From positions 1 to 64,000 of the forward strand of contig NZ_JBLWTL010000007.1 of assembly GCF_048270095.1 (NCBI RefSeq): DNA of 64,000 bases, given 5' to 3'. The stretch comes from Maricaulis sp048270095. GTDB lineage: Bacteria; Pseudomonadota; Alphaproteobacteria; Caulobacterales; Maricaulaceae. The notes under the pieces are model-generated. The model saw only the letters and a list, made by a program, of their open reading frames with translations. It had not been told where the DNA came from and made no database searches. A program made the position numbers and the translations under genes. Below are positions 26,328 through 34,142 of the stretch, in pieces (position 1 is the stretch's first letter; each line of letters opens with the position of its first letter).

Positions 26328-28062
26328 TTCCCCCCGAACATTCCCTCTGCGTGAAGACGTCGAGCGCAGACTGGCCAAGCGCTATCGCGCGGAACTTCGG
26401 TTCCGTTCGGCCGGCTTGACCGCAATCGCTGTCGCCGTAGCGATCTTGTGCATCCTGGTCGGATCTATCGCCAGCGAGGGCGTGCCGGCCTTTACGGTCA
26501 AGGAGCTGGTGTTGCGCGTCGAACTCGATGCCGACCGAGTGGACCCGGAGGGTGATGGTTCGGTCGCATCCCTGCGCCGCGGGTCTTACAACCGGGTGCT
26601 CCAGGACGCCTTGCGTGAGGCCTTCCCAGGCGTCACGGCGCGCAATGACTTGCGGGCCCTGTTCAGCCTCTACACCCCGCTGAACGCAACACGCCTGATG
26701 GACGATGTGCTTAACGAGCCCGCCCTGGTCGGGACCAGCCATGTCTTCACGATGCCGCTGGCTGACGATCTCGATCTCTATCTGACGGGCCGTCTGGTGG
26801 AGGATCGCATCCTGCCAACGGCCGGGCACCTTACGGCAAGCGCTGATGGTGACATGGTTTCGCTACGCTCCACCACGGATGATTTCGCAGCACTGGCGCG
26901 CGAGATCGAACAATCAATGGCAGCCGAGGCGCGGACGCTGGAGCTGCGCGTCGAGCAGCTTCGCCTCGCTCTTGACCAGGTTCCGGCCGCCGATGCGCCG
27001 CGATTGCAGGCCGAAGCCGACAGGCATGCTGCGGCGGCGGTCAATCTGCGGCAGCTGGCCCTCGCGCCGGATGGCTTCTTGCCGCTGACCGGGGATGTGC
27101 CCAGCGTGATCGTTGAAAGCGGCGGGCAGGCTTTCCGTCTGACGCAGTTGGCGGTCGACGGTCAGAGTGCCCGCGGTGAAGCGGCGCTCGGGAATGGCGA
27201 GGTCGGCAGTGCGGAAGACTGGACCCTGTATGTTGTGGATACGCCGGAGTCGCGCCGTCGTGTCTCCGATCAATTGATCATCTGGACCCGCTCTCTGGTC
27301 GAGCGTGACATGATCCAGACCGGTTTCAATACCTATCTCTTCGCCAATGCCGACTCGCGAGAGCCGGAGCTGGCTGGCATCAAGGGCGCCTTGTACGGCT
27401 CCATTCTCACCATGATCATTACCATGTTTCTCTCGGTCCCGATCGGTGTCTTCACGGCGGTCTATCTGGAGGAATATGCACCGAAGAACCGGGTGACCGG
27501 CTTTATCGAGGTCAATATCAACAATCTGGCGGCGGTCCCGTCGATTGTCTTCGGGCTATTGGGCCTGGCGGTGTTCATCAATTTCTTCGGCCTGCCGCGC
27601 TCCGCGCCGCTCGTCGGCGGACTGGTCCTGTCACTGATGACCTTGCCGACGGTGATCATTGCAACCCGGGCTGCGCTCAAAGCTGTCCCGCCATCCATCC
27701 GGCAGGCTGCACTCGGGGTTGGCGCGTCCAAGACGCAAGCAGTGTTTCACCACGTCCTGCCTCTGGCTGCGCCCGGTATCCTGACCGGCTCGATCATCGG
27801 GTTGGCCCAGGCCTTGGGCGAGACGGCGCCTTTGCTGATGATCGGCATGGTCGCCTTCATCGCCGATGCGCCCAGCCTCGGCCTGGCCGGGTTTACCGAG
27901 CCGGCAACGGTGATGCCAGTGCAGATATTCCTCTGGTCGGACGGCGCTGAGCGGGCTTTCGAAGCGCGCACCGCCGCGGCTATTCTCATCCTCCTGGCGC
28001 TGATGATCGGCTTCAATGCCGTTGCAATCTATTTGCGCCGCCGCTTCGAACGAAGGTGGTAA
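26320..28062 (+). CDS. pstA: Phosphate ABC transporter permease PstA, long form (DUF3333-type N-terminus)
   Basis: 580 residues against about 296 in E. coli. The ATG at 26320 overlaps the pstC stop. The first helix (about 31-48) is followed by a roughly 320-residue inserted domain, with an Ala/Glu-rich coiled coil in the middle (EIEQSMAAEARTLELRVEQL). The permease core comes next: PIGVFTAVYLEEYAP, NNLAAVPSIVFGLLGLA, and the coupling loop GVGASKTQAVFHHVLPLAAP. The insert corresponds to the DUF3333-like region of alphaproteobacterial PstA. It forms the membrane channel with PstC and is driven by PstB. Confidence 0.93.
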   Translation: MTDSPRTFPLREDVERRLAKRYRAELRFRSAGLTAIAVAVAILCILVGSIASEGVPAFTVKELVLRVELDADRVDPEGDGSVASLRRGSYNRVLQDALREAFPGVTARNDLRALFSLYTPLNATRLMDDVLNEPALVGTSHVFTMPLADDLDLYLTGRLVEDRILPTAGHLTASADGDMVSLRSTTDDFAALAREIEQSMAAEARTLELRVEQLRLALDQVPAADAPRLQAEADRHAAAAVNLRQLALAPDGFLPLTGDVPSVIVESGGQAFRLTQLAVDGQSARGEAALGNGEVGSAEDWTLYVVDTPESRRRVSDQLIIWTRSLVERDMIQTGFNTYLFANADSREPELAGIKGALYGSILTMIITMFLSVPIGVFTAVYLEEYAPKNRVTGFIEVNINNLAAVPSIVFGLLGLAVFINFFGLPRSAPLVGGLVLSLMTLPTVIIATRAALKAVPPSIRQAALGVGASKTQAVFHHVLPLAAPGILTGSIIGLAQALGETAPLLMIGMVAFIADAPSLGLAGFTEPATVMPVQIFLWSDGAERAFEARTAAAILILLALMIGFNAVAIYLRRRFERRW

Positions 28063-28066
28063 GCCT

Positions 28067-28879
28067 ATGCACGACGCCCAAACTCAACCGACGGTCTACC
28101 ACAAGAATGCGCTCGGGGACTCGGAAATCAAGGTCGAGGTCCGCGATGTCAGCGTGTCTTATGGCGAGAAGCAGGCATTGTTCAATGTGTCGCTGGATAT
28201 CCCCGACAAGAGCGTGACCGCTTTCATCGGCCCATCGGGTTGCGGCAAGTCGACCTTTCTGCGTTGCATGAACCGGATGAATGACACGATTGACGGTGCC
28301 CGTGTCACAGGCTCGTTGAAGATTGACGGGGCCGAGGTCAATGATCGTGCCGTCGACCCGGTCGTGCTGCGCGCCAGTGTGGGAATGGTGTTTCAGAAAC
28401 CGAACCCGTTTCCCAAGTCGATCTATGACAATGTCGCCTACGGACCACGTATTCACGGACTGGCCTCCGGCCGCGACGAGCTCGACGCCATCGTGGAGCA
28501 AAGCCTGCGCAAGGCGGGATTGTGGGCCGAAGTCTCTGACCGACTGCAGGATCCGGGCACGGGTTTGTCGGGGGGGCAGCAGCAGCGTCTGGTCATAGCC
28601 CGGGCGATCGCGGTTAATCCGGAAGTCATCCTGATGGATGAACCGTGTTCGGCCCTAGACCCCATCGCCACAGCGAAGATCGAGGATCTGATCGACGAGC
28701 TGCGCGAGAATTATTGCATCATCATCGTGACCCATTCGATGCAGCAGGCGGCACGCGTGTCGCAGATGACGGCATTCTTCCATATGGGGTCATTGATTGA
28801 AGTGGGTCCGACCGAAGAGATTTTCACCAATCCTCTCGAGTCACGGACGCAGGATTACATTACCGGCCGCTTCGGCTGA
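28067..28879 (+). CDS. pstB: Phosphate ABC transporter ATP-binding protein PstB
   Basis: 270 residues. The ATG at 28067 follows aaggtgg at the pstA 3' end. Walker A is GPSGCGKST, the Q-loop region MVFQKPNPFPKSIYDNVAYG is the classic PstB signature, the ABC signature is LSGGQQQRLVIARA, and Walker B is VILMDEPCSALDP; the H-loop is VTHSMQQAARVSQ. It hydrolyses ATP to drive phosphate uptake by PstC/PstA. It needs a periplasmic PstS that is not encoded here. Confidence 0.96.
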   Translation: MHDAQTQPTVYHKNALGDSEIKVEVRDVSVSYGEKQALFNVSLDIPDKSVTAFIGPSGCGKSTFLRCMNRMNDTIDGARVTGSLKIDGAEVNDRAVDPVVLRASVGMVFQKPNPFPKSIYDNVAYGPRIHGLASGRDELDAIVEQSLRKAGLWAEVSDRLQDPGTGLSGGQQQRLVIARAIAVNPEVILMDEPCSALDPIATAKIEDLIDELRENYCIIIVTHSMQQAARVSQMTAFFHMGSLIEVGPTEEIFTNPLESRTQDYITGRFG

Positions 28880-28905
28880 CGAGGCGATTGCCCGAGGAGG
28901 GTCAA

Positions 28906-29595
28906 ATGGCGTTATCCAAGCATGCACATATCGTAACGGCCTATGGTGAGGAACTGGACAAGCTCGCTGACGAACTCGCGCGGATGGGCGGGTTGGTCGA
29001 GATGCAGTTGGTGGCCGCGGTTGACGCGGTCGTCCGGCGCGACGCGTCTCTGATCCCGGATGTTCGCAAGCGCGAAGTTCAGGTCAATGCGATGCAGGTT
29101 GATATCGAGCGCCGGGTGATCCGGCTATTCGCCCTGCGCCAGCCGATGGCGACGGATTTGCGGATGACGATTTCCGCCCTCAGGATCGCCAGCGATCTGG
29201 AACGGGTCGGTGATCTCGCCAAAAATATTGCCTATCGCTCCAAGGACCTCAACACATTCGCGCCGCTGGCTGTTCTGGACCGTGTCGAGCGGCTGGGCGA
29301 AATCGTCGCCAAGCAATTACACGAAGTGCTTGATGCGTTGTCATCCTTCGATGTTGAGCCTGCCATCCGGGTCTGGCGCAATGATGATGAAGTGGATGAG
29401 CACTACAACAGCCTGATCCGCGAGATGTTGCTCAGCATGGCGGACAATCCTGCGCTGGTCGGGCCGGGTGCACACATCCTCTTCGTTGCCAAGAATCTCG
29501 AGCGGGTTGGCGATCATGCCACTAATGTGGCCGAGGCGATCCATTATATGGTGACTGCCGAGGCTCTTGATCCTTCAGACCAGCCGCCGCGTTGA
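28906..29595 (+). CDS. phoU: Phosphate signalling protein PhoU
   Basis: 229 residues. The ATG at 28906 has a strong gaggagggtcaa site just upstream. Two PhoU three-helix repeats are visible, each with the metal-binding type E/DxxxD pattern: ERRVIRLFALRQPMATDLR and SDLERVGDLAKNIAY in the first, HILFVAKNLERVGDHATNVA in the second. PhoU relays the transporter state to PhoR and keeps the regulon off when phosphate is plentiful. Confidence 0.96.
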   Translation: MALSKHAHIVTAYGEELDKLADELARMGGLVEMQLVAAVDAVVRRDASLIPDVRKREVQVNAMQVDIERRVIRLFALRQPMATDLRMTISALRIASDLERVGDLAKNIAYRSKDLNTFAPLAVLDRVERLGEIVAKQLHEVLDALSSFDVEPAIRVWRNDDEVDEHYNSLIREMLLSMADNPALVGPGAHILFVAKNLERVGDHATNVAEAIHYMVTAEALDPSDQPPR

Positions 29596-29616
29596 TGCAG
29601 CGAAGAGGAGCCTGCG

Positions 29617-30309
29617 ATGAAAGCTCGAATTCTGGTCGTTGAGGACGAGGACGCCCTCGCGACCCTGTTGCAGTATAATCTGGAAAAAGAGGGCTACCAC
29701 GTCACGCTTGCCAGCGATGGCGAGGAGGCCCTGATGCTGACGGGCGAGGCTATTCCCGACCTTGTCCTGGTCGACTGGATGCTGCCCAAAGTATCTGGCA
29801 TCGAGGTCTGCCGCCGTTTGCGCGGCCGGCACGAAACCAGCAATCTCCCCATAATCATGCTGACGGCGCGCGGCGAGGAGACGGACCGGATACGTGGGCT
29901 CGATACCGGGGCTGACGACTATATCGTCAAACCCTTCTCCATGACGGAGCTCTTCGCCCGTATCCGCGCTGTCTTGCGCAGGATCCGGCCGGGGCTGGCC
30001 GAGGACCTCAATACTGCCGGCGATATTGAAATCGATCGCGTGGCCCACCGTGTAAGTCGCGCCGGGCGCGACATCCGCCTCGGGCCTACGGAGTTTCGCC
30101 TGCTTGACTATTTAATGCAGCATCCCGGCCGGGTTTTTTCCCGCGAACAATTGCTCGATGCGGTGTGGGGTTCAGATGTCTATGTCGAGGCTCGAACCGT
30201 TGATGTGCACGTCGGACGGTTGCGCAAGGCGATCAATAATGGTCACGAAACCGATCCGATCCGGACCGTTCGTTCGGCGGGCTATTCCTTTGATCTCAGC
30301 GGTCGCTAA
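29617..30309 (+). CDS. phoB: Phosphate-regulon response regulator PhoB
   Basis: 230 residues, standard OmpR/PhoB size. The receiver has the acidic pocket VVEDED, the phospho-acceptor D53 in LVLVDWMLPK, and the switch residues MLTARGEE and DYIVKPF. The winged-helix DNA-binding domain follows, with LGPTEFRLLDYLMQHPGRVF, REQLLDAVWG and VDVHVGRLRKAI. It is activated by PhoR and should bind the Pho box at 24515-24554. It is the last gene of the locus. Confidence 0.96.
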   Translation: MKARILVVEDEDALATLLQYNLEKEGYHVTLASDGEEALMLTGEAIPDLVLVDWMLPKVSGIEVCRRLRGRHETSNLPIIMLTARGEETDRIRGLDTGADDYIVKPFSMTELFARIRAVLRRIRPGLAEDLNTAGDIEIDRVAHRVSRAGRDIRLGPTEFRLLDYLMQHPGRVFSREQLLDAVWGSDVYVEARTVDVHVGRLRKAINNGHETDPIRTVRSAGYSFDLSGR

Positions 30310-30330
30310 TACCGGGCTGTCGTGGAATGC

Positions 30331-30356
30331 AAAACGACCGCCCCGAGGGGCGGTCG
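30331..30356 (-). terminator. Bidirectional hairpin between phoB and gcrA
   Basis: cgaccgcccc and ggggcggtcg form a near-perfect stem. The minus strand continues with TTTT, so it is a good terminator for gcrA. On the plus strand it lies 26 bp past phoB without a T tract. Confidence 0.75.
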
Positions 30357-30408
30357 CTGCATGAAGAGTCCGGAAGGTTCGACCCGCATACGGGTCGGCC
30401 TCTGATGA

Positions 30409-30933
30409 TCAGAAATTATACCGGCGTGTTGCGGTGATTGAATTCAGGGCCGCGGCGGCCTCGCCGGTGCGCCGGCGTTTCTGGCTTGGCTGGTAGGCCA
30501 TGTTGGCGTGCGCATCACAATAGGCTGCGCTGGGATCAGCTTTGCGGCCACAAAAGCGGAAGCTCGATTGCGACGGATCGCCGATGGGCCATTTGCACAT
30601 GCTGTCCTTGAGGGTCAGCACGGTTGCGAATTCGCCCGATGGCAGGACCGCTGGTTCCATGGGGGCGGTGAGTGGCGCCGCTGGTGCCGACGGTGCCGGA
30701 CGCACGGCGCGCACCGGTTCGACCGACGCGGTGGTCGTGCGTGGCCGTGAAGGCTTTGCCGGGCGGCGAGCCGGACGCGACGGTGTCGCGCGACCTGACA
30801 GACCGAGCCTGTGCACCTTGCCAATGACGGCATTTCGGGTGACACCACCCAGCTGTTTGGCAATCTGACTCGCGCTCAGGCCTTCCGACCAAAGCTTCTT
30901 CAGTTCTTCGACACGTTCGTCAGTCCAGGCCAT
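30409..30933 (-). CDS. gcrA: Cell-cycle regulator GcrA
   Basis: 174 residues. The N-terminal DNA-binding domain MAWTDERVEELKKLWSEGLS and ASQIAKQLGGVTRNAVIGKV is nearly diagnostic of GcrA. A Pro/Ala/Arg linker (about 48-100) leads to the C-terminal sigma70-interacting part, with the cysteine-containing stretches DSMCKWPIGDP, FCGRKADPSAAYCDAH and ending TATRRYNF. In Caulobacter, GcrA works with sigma70 at CcrM-methylated (GANTC) promoters to drive S-phase genes. ccgggagagagttgcg gives a ribosome site. Its upstream region carries CtrA-like half-sites. Confidence 0.95.
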   Translation of the reverse strand: MAWTDERVEELKKLWSEGLSASQIAKQLGGVTRNAVIGKVHRLGLSGRATPSRPARRPAKPSRPRTTTASVEPVRAVRPAPSAPAAPLTAPMEPAVLPSGEFATVLTLKDSMCKWPIGDPSQSSFRFCGRKADPSAAYCDAHANMAYQPSQKRRRTGEAAAALNSITATRRYNF

Positions 30934-31020
30934 CGCAACTCTCTCCCGGTTGGGATGCGCTAAGCCACCTTGATGATGGTAAACAGCGCACGCCTCAATT
31001 CATGATTAATTACACTATAT

Positions 31021-31114
31021 ATTGTAGCCGATGGGACAAAAACCACAAGATCGGGCTGGCACCAATCCTGTGGAAAGCTCACTTGCCAGCCAAATGGTTA
31101 ACGTTGATGGTTAC
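31021..31114 (-). promoter_or_regulatory. Putative gcrA promoter with CtrA-type half-sites upstream
   Basis: On the minus strand, -35 ttgtgg (31043-31048) and -10 tacaat (31021-31026) are 16 bp apart. Farther upstream, ATGGTTAA (31094-31101, reverse complement TTAACCAT, a known CtrA motif variant) and ATGGTTAC (31107-31114) lie 13 bp apart. A degenerate DnaA-like box (tgtggaaag, 31069-31077) lies between. CtrA and DnaA control gcrA in Caulobacter. No full TTAA-N7-TTAA and no GANTC site was found here. Confidence 0.4.
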
Positions 31115-31137
31115 TGAAACCTTAAGGGTAATCCGTT

Positions 31138-31950
31138 ATGATTAATGCCACTTCCAGACCCGTCGCCAGTCCGCGCAGTTTCGGCGCGATCAACGGGCTC
31201 GGCTTGTGGACTCTCTACAAGAAGGAAGTCCGCCGATTCCTCAAGGTGATGACGCAAACCGTGCTGGCGCCGGTCGCGACGACCTTGCTCTACATGACTG
31301 TTTTTTCCGTCGCGCTGGGATCCGGGCGCGCTGCAGTCAATGGCGTTTCCTTCGTGGAATTCCTCGCTCCGGGCCTCATTCTCATGGGCTTGCTGAATAA
31401 CGCCTTCGCCAACACATCCTCCTCCATTCTGGTGAGCAAGGTGCAGGGCAATGCCGTTGATTTCCTGATGCCGCCCTTGTCTGCACTCGAACTCGAGATC
31501 GCCTTCATCGGTGGCGCGGTGACGCGCGGTCTGCTGGTTGCTCTGGTGACTGCCGTCACGCTTGTCCCCTTTGTCGATGTCATCCCTGTGCACTATTGGG
31601 CCGTCGCCTATTTCGGGATCGGTGCGGCGGCGATGCTCGGCATGATCGGAATTCTCGGTGGGCTGTGGGCGGAGAAATTCGATCACATGGCCGCCGTGAC
31701 AACGTTTGTGATCACGCCGCTGACCTTCCTCTCCGGCACCTTCTATTCGATCAGCCGTCTGCCCGAACCCATCCGTCTGGTCAGCCAGTTCAATCCGTTC
31801 TTCTACATGATTGACGGTTTCCGCTACGGCTTTACCGGCTTTGCCGATGGCTCCGTGATGATCGGTGTCATCCTGGTCGCGGTGATCAATATCGCCCTCG
31901 CGATTGCCTGCTATCTTCTGCTGCGTGCAGGCTGGCGCTTGAAGAGCTGA
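31138..31950 (+). CDS. ABC-2 type transporter permease, without adjacent ATPase
   Basis: 270 residues with six hydrophobic helices. The N-terminal LWTLYKKEVRRFLKVMTQTV is the usual amphipathic lead of ABC-2 (NodJ/DrrB-like) permeases. FLAPGLILMGLLNNAFANTS and the C-terminal TFLSGTFYSISRLPE/FNPFFYMIDGFRYG are family motifs. Genes of this kind normally lie next to their ATPase; neither neighbour (gcrA, argD) encodes one. The partner must lie elsewhere, perhaps shared. It is divergent from gcrA. Confidence 0.85.
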   Translation: MINATSRPVASPRSFGAINGLGLWTLYKKEVRRFLKVMTQTVLAPVATTLLYMTVFSVALGSGRAAVNGVSFVEFLAPGLILMGLLNNAFANTSSSILVSKVQGNAVDFLMPPLSALELEIAFIGGAVTRGLLVALVTAVTLVPFVDVIPVHYWAVAYFGIGAAAMLGMIGILGGLWAEKFDHMAAVTTFVITPLTFLSGTFYSISRLPEPIRLVSQFNPFFYMIDGFRYGFTGFADGSVMIGVILVAVINIALAIACYLLLRAGWRLKS

Positions 31951-32014
31951 GCGGACGGGCCTAGACCGTAACCATGCCGATCAGCGGCCCGTTCACACAG
32001 TCCGGAGAGACCCG

Positions 32015-33190
32015 ATGCCTGCGCCTATGATGGATACCTACGCCCCGCCCGAACTCATTTTCGATCACGGCAAGGGCGTCCGTCTGTTCACCGATTCTGG
32101 TGACAGCTATCTTGATTTCATCTCCGGGATTGCCGTGAACTGTCTCGGACACGCACACCCCAAAGCCGTTGCAGCGCTGACGGAACAAGCCGGCAAGCTG
32201 TGGCATTTGTCGAACATGTTCCGTGTTCCGGCGGGTATCGAACTGGCTGACAAGCTGACGGCCGCGACGTTCGCAGACCGGGTCTTCTTCACCAATTCCG
32301 GTGCCGAGGCGATGGAATGTGCATTGAAAACCGCCCGGCGCTACCAGTTTGTTTCCGGCAATCCGCAACGCTATCGTATCATCACCTTCACCGGCGCCTT
32401 TCATGGCCGCACCTATGGTGCGATCAATGCCGGTGGTAACCCGAAATACCTCGAAGGTTTCGGCCCGGCGATGGAAGGGTTCGACCATGTCGAATTCGGC
32501 GATCTTGATGCTGTCCGCGCGGTGCTTTCTGAAGAGACTGCGGCGATTTGTGTCGAGCCGGTTCAGGGCGAGGGTGGTGTGCGCGCCGGTGCTGATGCAT
32601 TCCTGCGGGGCCTGCGTCAGATTTGCGACGAAAACGGCCTGATGCTGATCTATGATGAAGTCCAGTGCGGCGCCGGCCGCACCGGCAAGTTGTTTGCCCA
32701 CCAGTGGGTCGATGGCGCCGAACCTGATATCATGGCGTCGGCCAAGGGTATTGGCGGGGGGTTCCCGATGGGGGCCTGCCTGGCGACCGAGGCGGCCGCC
32801 CAGGGCATGGTGGTGGGCACGCACGGCTCGACCTATGGCGGCGGCCCGCTGGCCATGGCCGTCGGCAATGTTGTGTTTGATGAGCTGACTTCGAACGGTT
32901 TCCTCGAGCATGTCGTGGAAATGGCGAACTTCATGCAACAACAATTGCACGGCCTCGCCGACCGTCATCCTGACAAGATCGAGGAAGTGCGGGGCAAGGG
33001 TCTGCTGCTCGGACTGAAGCTGAAACCCGGTTTCGATCCCAAACAGCTTGTGGCCAAGGCCCGCGATCGCCATCTGTTGATCGGCGCTGCCGGTGACAAT
33101 GTCGCCCGGATGGCGCCGCCCCTGATCATCACGCGTGACGATGCCAGCGAGGCGATTGCGATCCTCGACGAGGCACTCGGCGCTCTTTAG
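32015..33190 (+). CDS. argD: Acetylornithine aminotransferase
   Basis: 391 residues, class III PLP fold. YLDFISGIAVNCLGHAHPKA, the FFTNSGAEAMECALKTARRY pocket, GAFHGRTYGAINAGG, EPVQGEGGVR, LIYDEVQCGAGRTGK and the Schiff-base lysine in ASAKGIGGGFPMGA (about K244) are all in place. It converts N-acetylglutamate semialdehyde to N2-acetylornithine in arginine synthesis and may also serve lysine synthesis. It is followed 9 bp later by hslO. In related genomes I recall argF between these two genes; it is absent here. Confidence 0.93.
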   Translation: MPAPMMDTYAPPELIFDHGKGVRLFTDSGDSYLDFISGIAVNCLGHAHPKAVAALTEQAGKLWHLSNMFRVPAGIELADKLTAATFADRVFFTNSGAEAMECALKTARRYQFVSGNPQRYRIITFTGAFHGRTYGAINAGGNPKYLEGFGPAMEGFDHVEFGDLDAVRAVLSEETAAICVEPVQGEGGVRAGADAFLRGLRQICDENGLMLIYDEVQCGAGRTGKLFAHQWVDGAEPDIMASAKGIGGGFPMGACLATEAAAQGMVVGTHGSTYGGGPLAMAVGNVVFDELTSNGFLEHVVEMANFMQQQLHGLADRHPDKIEEVRGKGLLLGLKLKPGFDPKQLVAKARDRHLLIGAAGDNVARMAPPLIITRDDASEAIAILDEALGAL

Positions 33191-33199
33191 GCGAGTTCC

Positions 33200-34132
33200 A
33201 TGACCGATATTGCACCCGCACAGTCCGGCGAGCCGGGCGATTTCATTGCGGGTTTCCAGGTAGAAGACCGTGCGGTGCGGGGGCGTGTCCTCCGCTCCGC
33301 CGGCACGCTTGACCAGATACTGACAGCCCATGATTTCCCCGAGCCGGTCGCGCGCCTGCTGGGTGAGGCGGTTGTGCTGGCGGGGTTGGTCGGTCCGGCG
33401 TTGAAATTCGACGGCCGCTTGATCATCCAGGCCAATGGCACCGGGCCGGTCTCCTTCATCGTTGCAGAATATACCACGGGCGAGGGCGTACGCGGTTTCG
33501 CCAAGATGGATCGAGATGCCGTTCTCGCGGCGCTGGCCGCTGCCGACAAGGCGACTCCGCCGATCAAGACGCTGCTTGGCGAAGGCTATTTCGCCATGAC
33601 GATCGATCAGGGTCCCGACATGGACCAGTATCAGGGCGTGGTCCCGCTGGAAGGCGATAGTCTGGCGATCATTGCCGAGCACTACTTCACCCAGTCCGAA
33701 CAGACCCCGACCCGGCTGCGCATGGCGGTCGGCGAGGTCTGGACCCAGGAAGGTGGCAGGCAATGGCGTGGCGGCGGTGCCTTGTTACAGGCCGTGGCCG
33801 GCGATGAAAGCCGCGGCGACGCCAAGGATGACTGGGATCATGTCCGCGCCCTGTTCGAGACCATCAGCGATGATGAATTGCTCGACCCGCTCCTGTCCGC
33901 GGGCGGGCTGCTCTACCGGCTCTTCCACGAAGACGGTGTGAGGCTATTCGATCCGGAAGTCCTGCAGCGGCGCTGTTCGTGCGAACGCGAACGGCTCTTG
34001 CGGATCATCGCCAGCTTCCCGGCCGACGACCAGACGCACATGACCCGGGACGGCAATATCGTGATGACGTGTGAATACTGCAATCGCGACTGGAGCTTCC
34101 TGCCCGGCGAGCTCGATGCGATCGAGACCTGA
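33200..34132 (+). CDS. hslO: Redox-regulated chaperone Hsp33
   Basis: 310 residues. The N-terminal substrate-binding fold starts at DFIAGFQVEDRAVRGRVLRS and includes GRLIIQANGTGPVSFIVAEY and GVVPLEGDSLAIIAEHYF. The zinc/redox switch is the CxC...CxxC set: RRCSCERERL near residue 262 and TCEYCNRDWSF near 295. Oxidation of these cysteines releases zinc and turns on holdase activity. It is cytosolic and forms an operon with argD. Confidence 0.95.
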   Translation: MTDIAPAQSGEPGDFIAGFQVEDRAVRGRVLRSAGTLDQILTAHDFPEPVARLLGEAVVLAGLVGPALKFDGRLIIQANGTGPVSFIVAEYTTGEGVRGFAKMDRDAVLAALAAADKATPPIKTLLGEGYFAMTIDQGPDMDQYQGVVPLEGDSLAIIAEHYFTQSEQTPTRLRMAVGEVWTQEGGRQWRGGGALLQAVAGDESRGDAKDDWDHVRALFETISDDELLDPLLSAGGLLYRLFHEDGVRLFDPEVLQRRCSCERERLLRIIASFPADDQTHMTRDGNIVMTCEYCNRDWSFLPGELDAIET

Positions 34133-34142
34133 TCCGCGCGCT

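Noticed and set aside
31961..33763. 600-codon frame opposite argD and hslO
   Set aside because: It spans two well-identified genes and has the skewed composition of a shadow frame.
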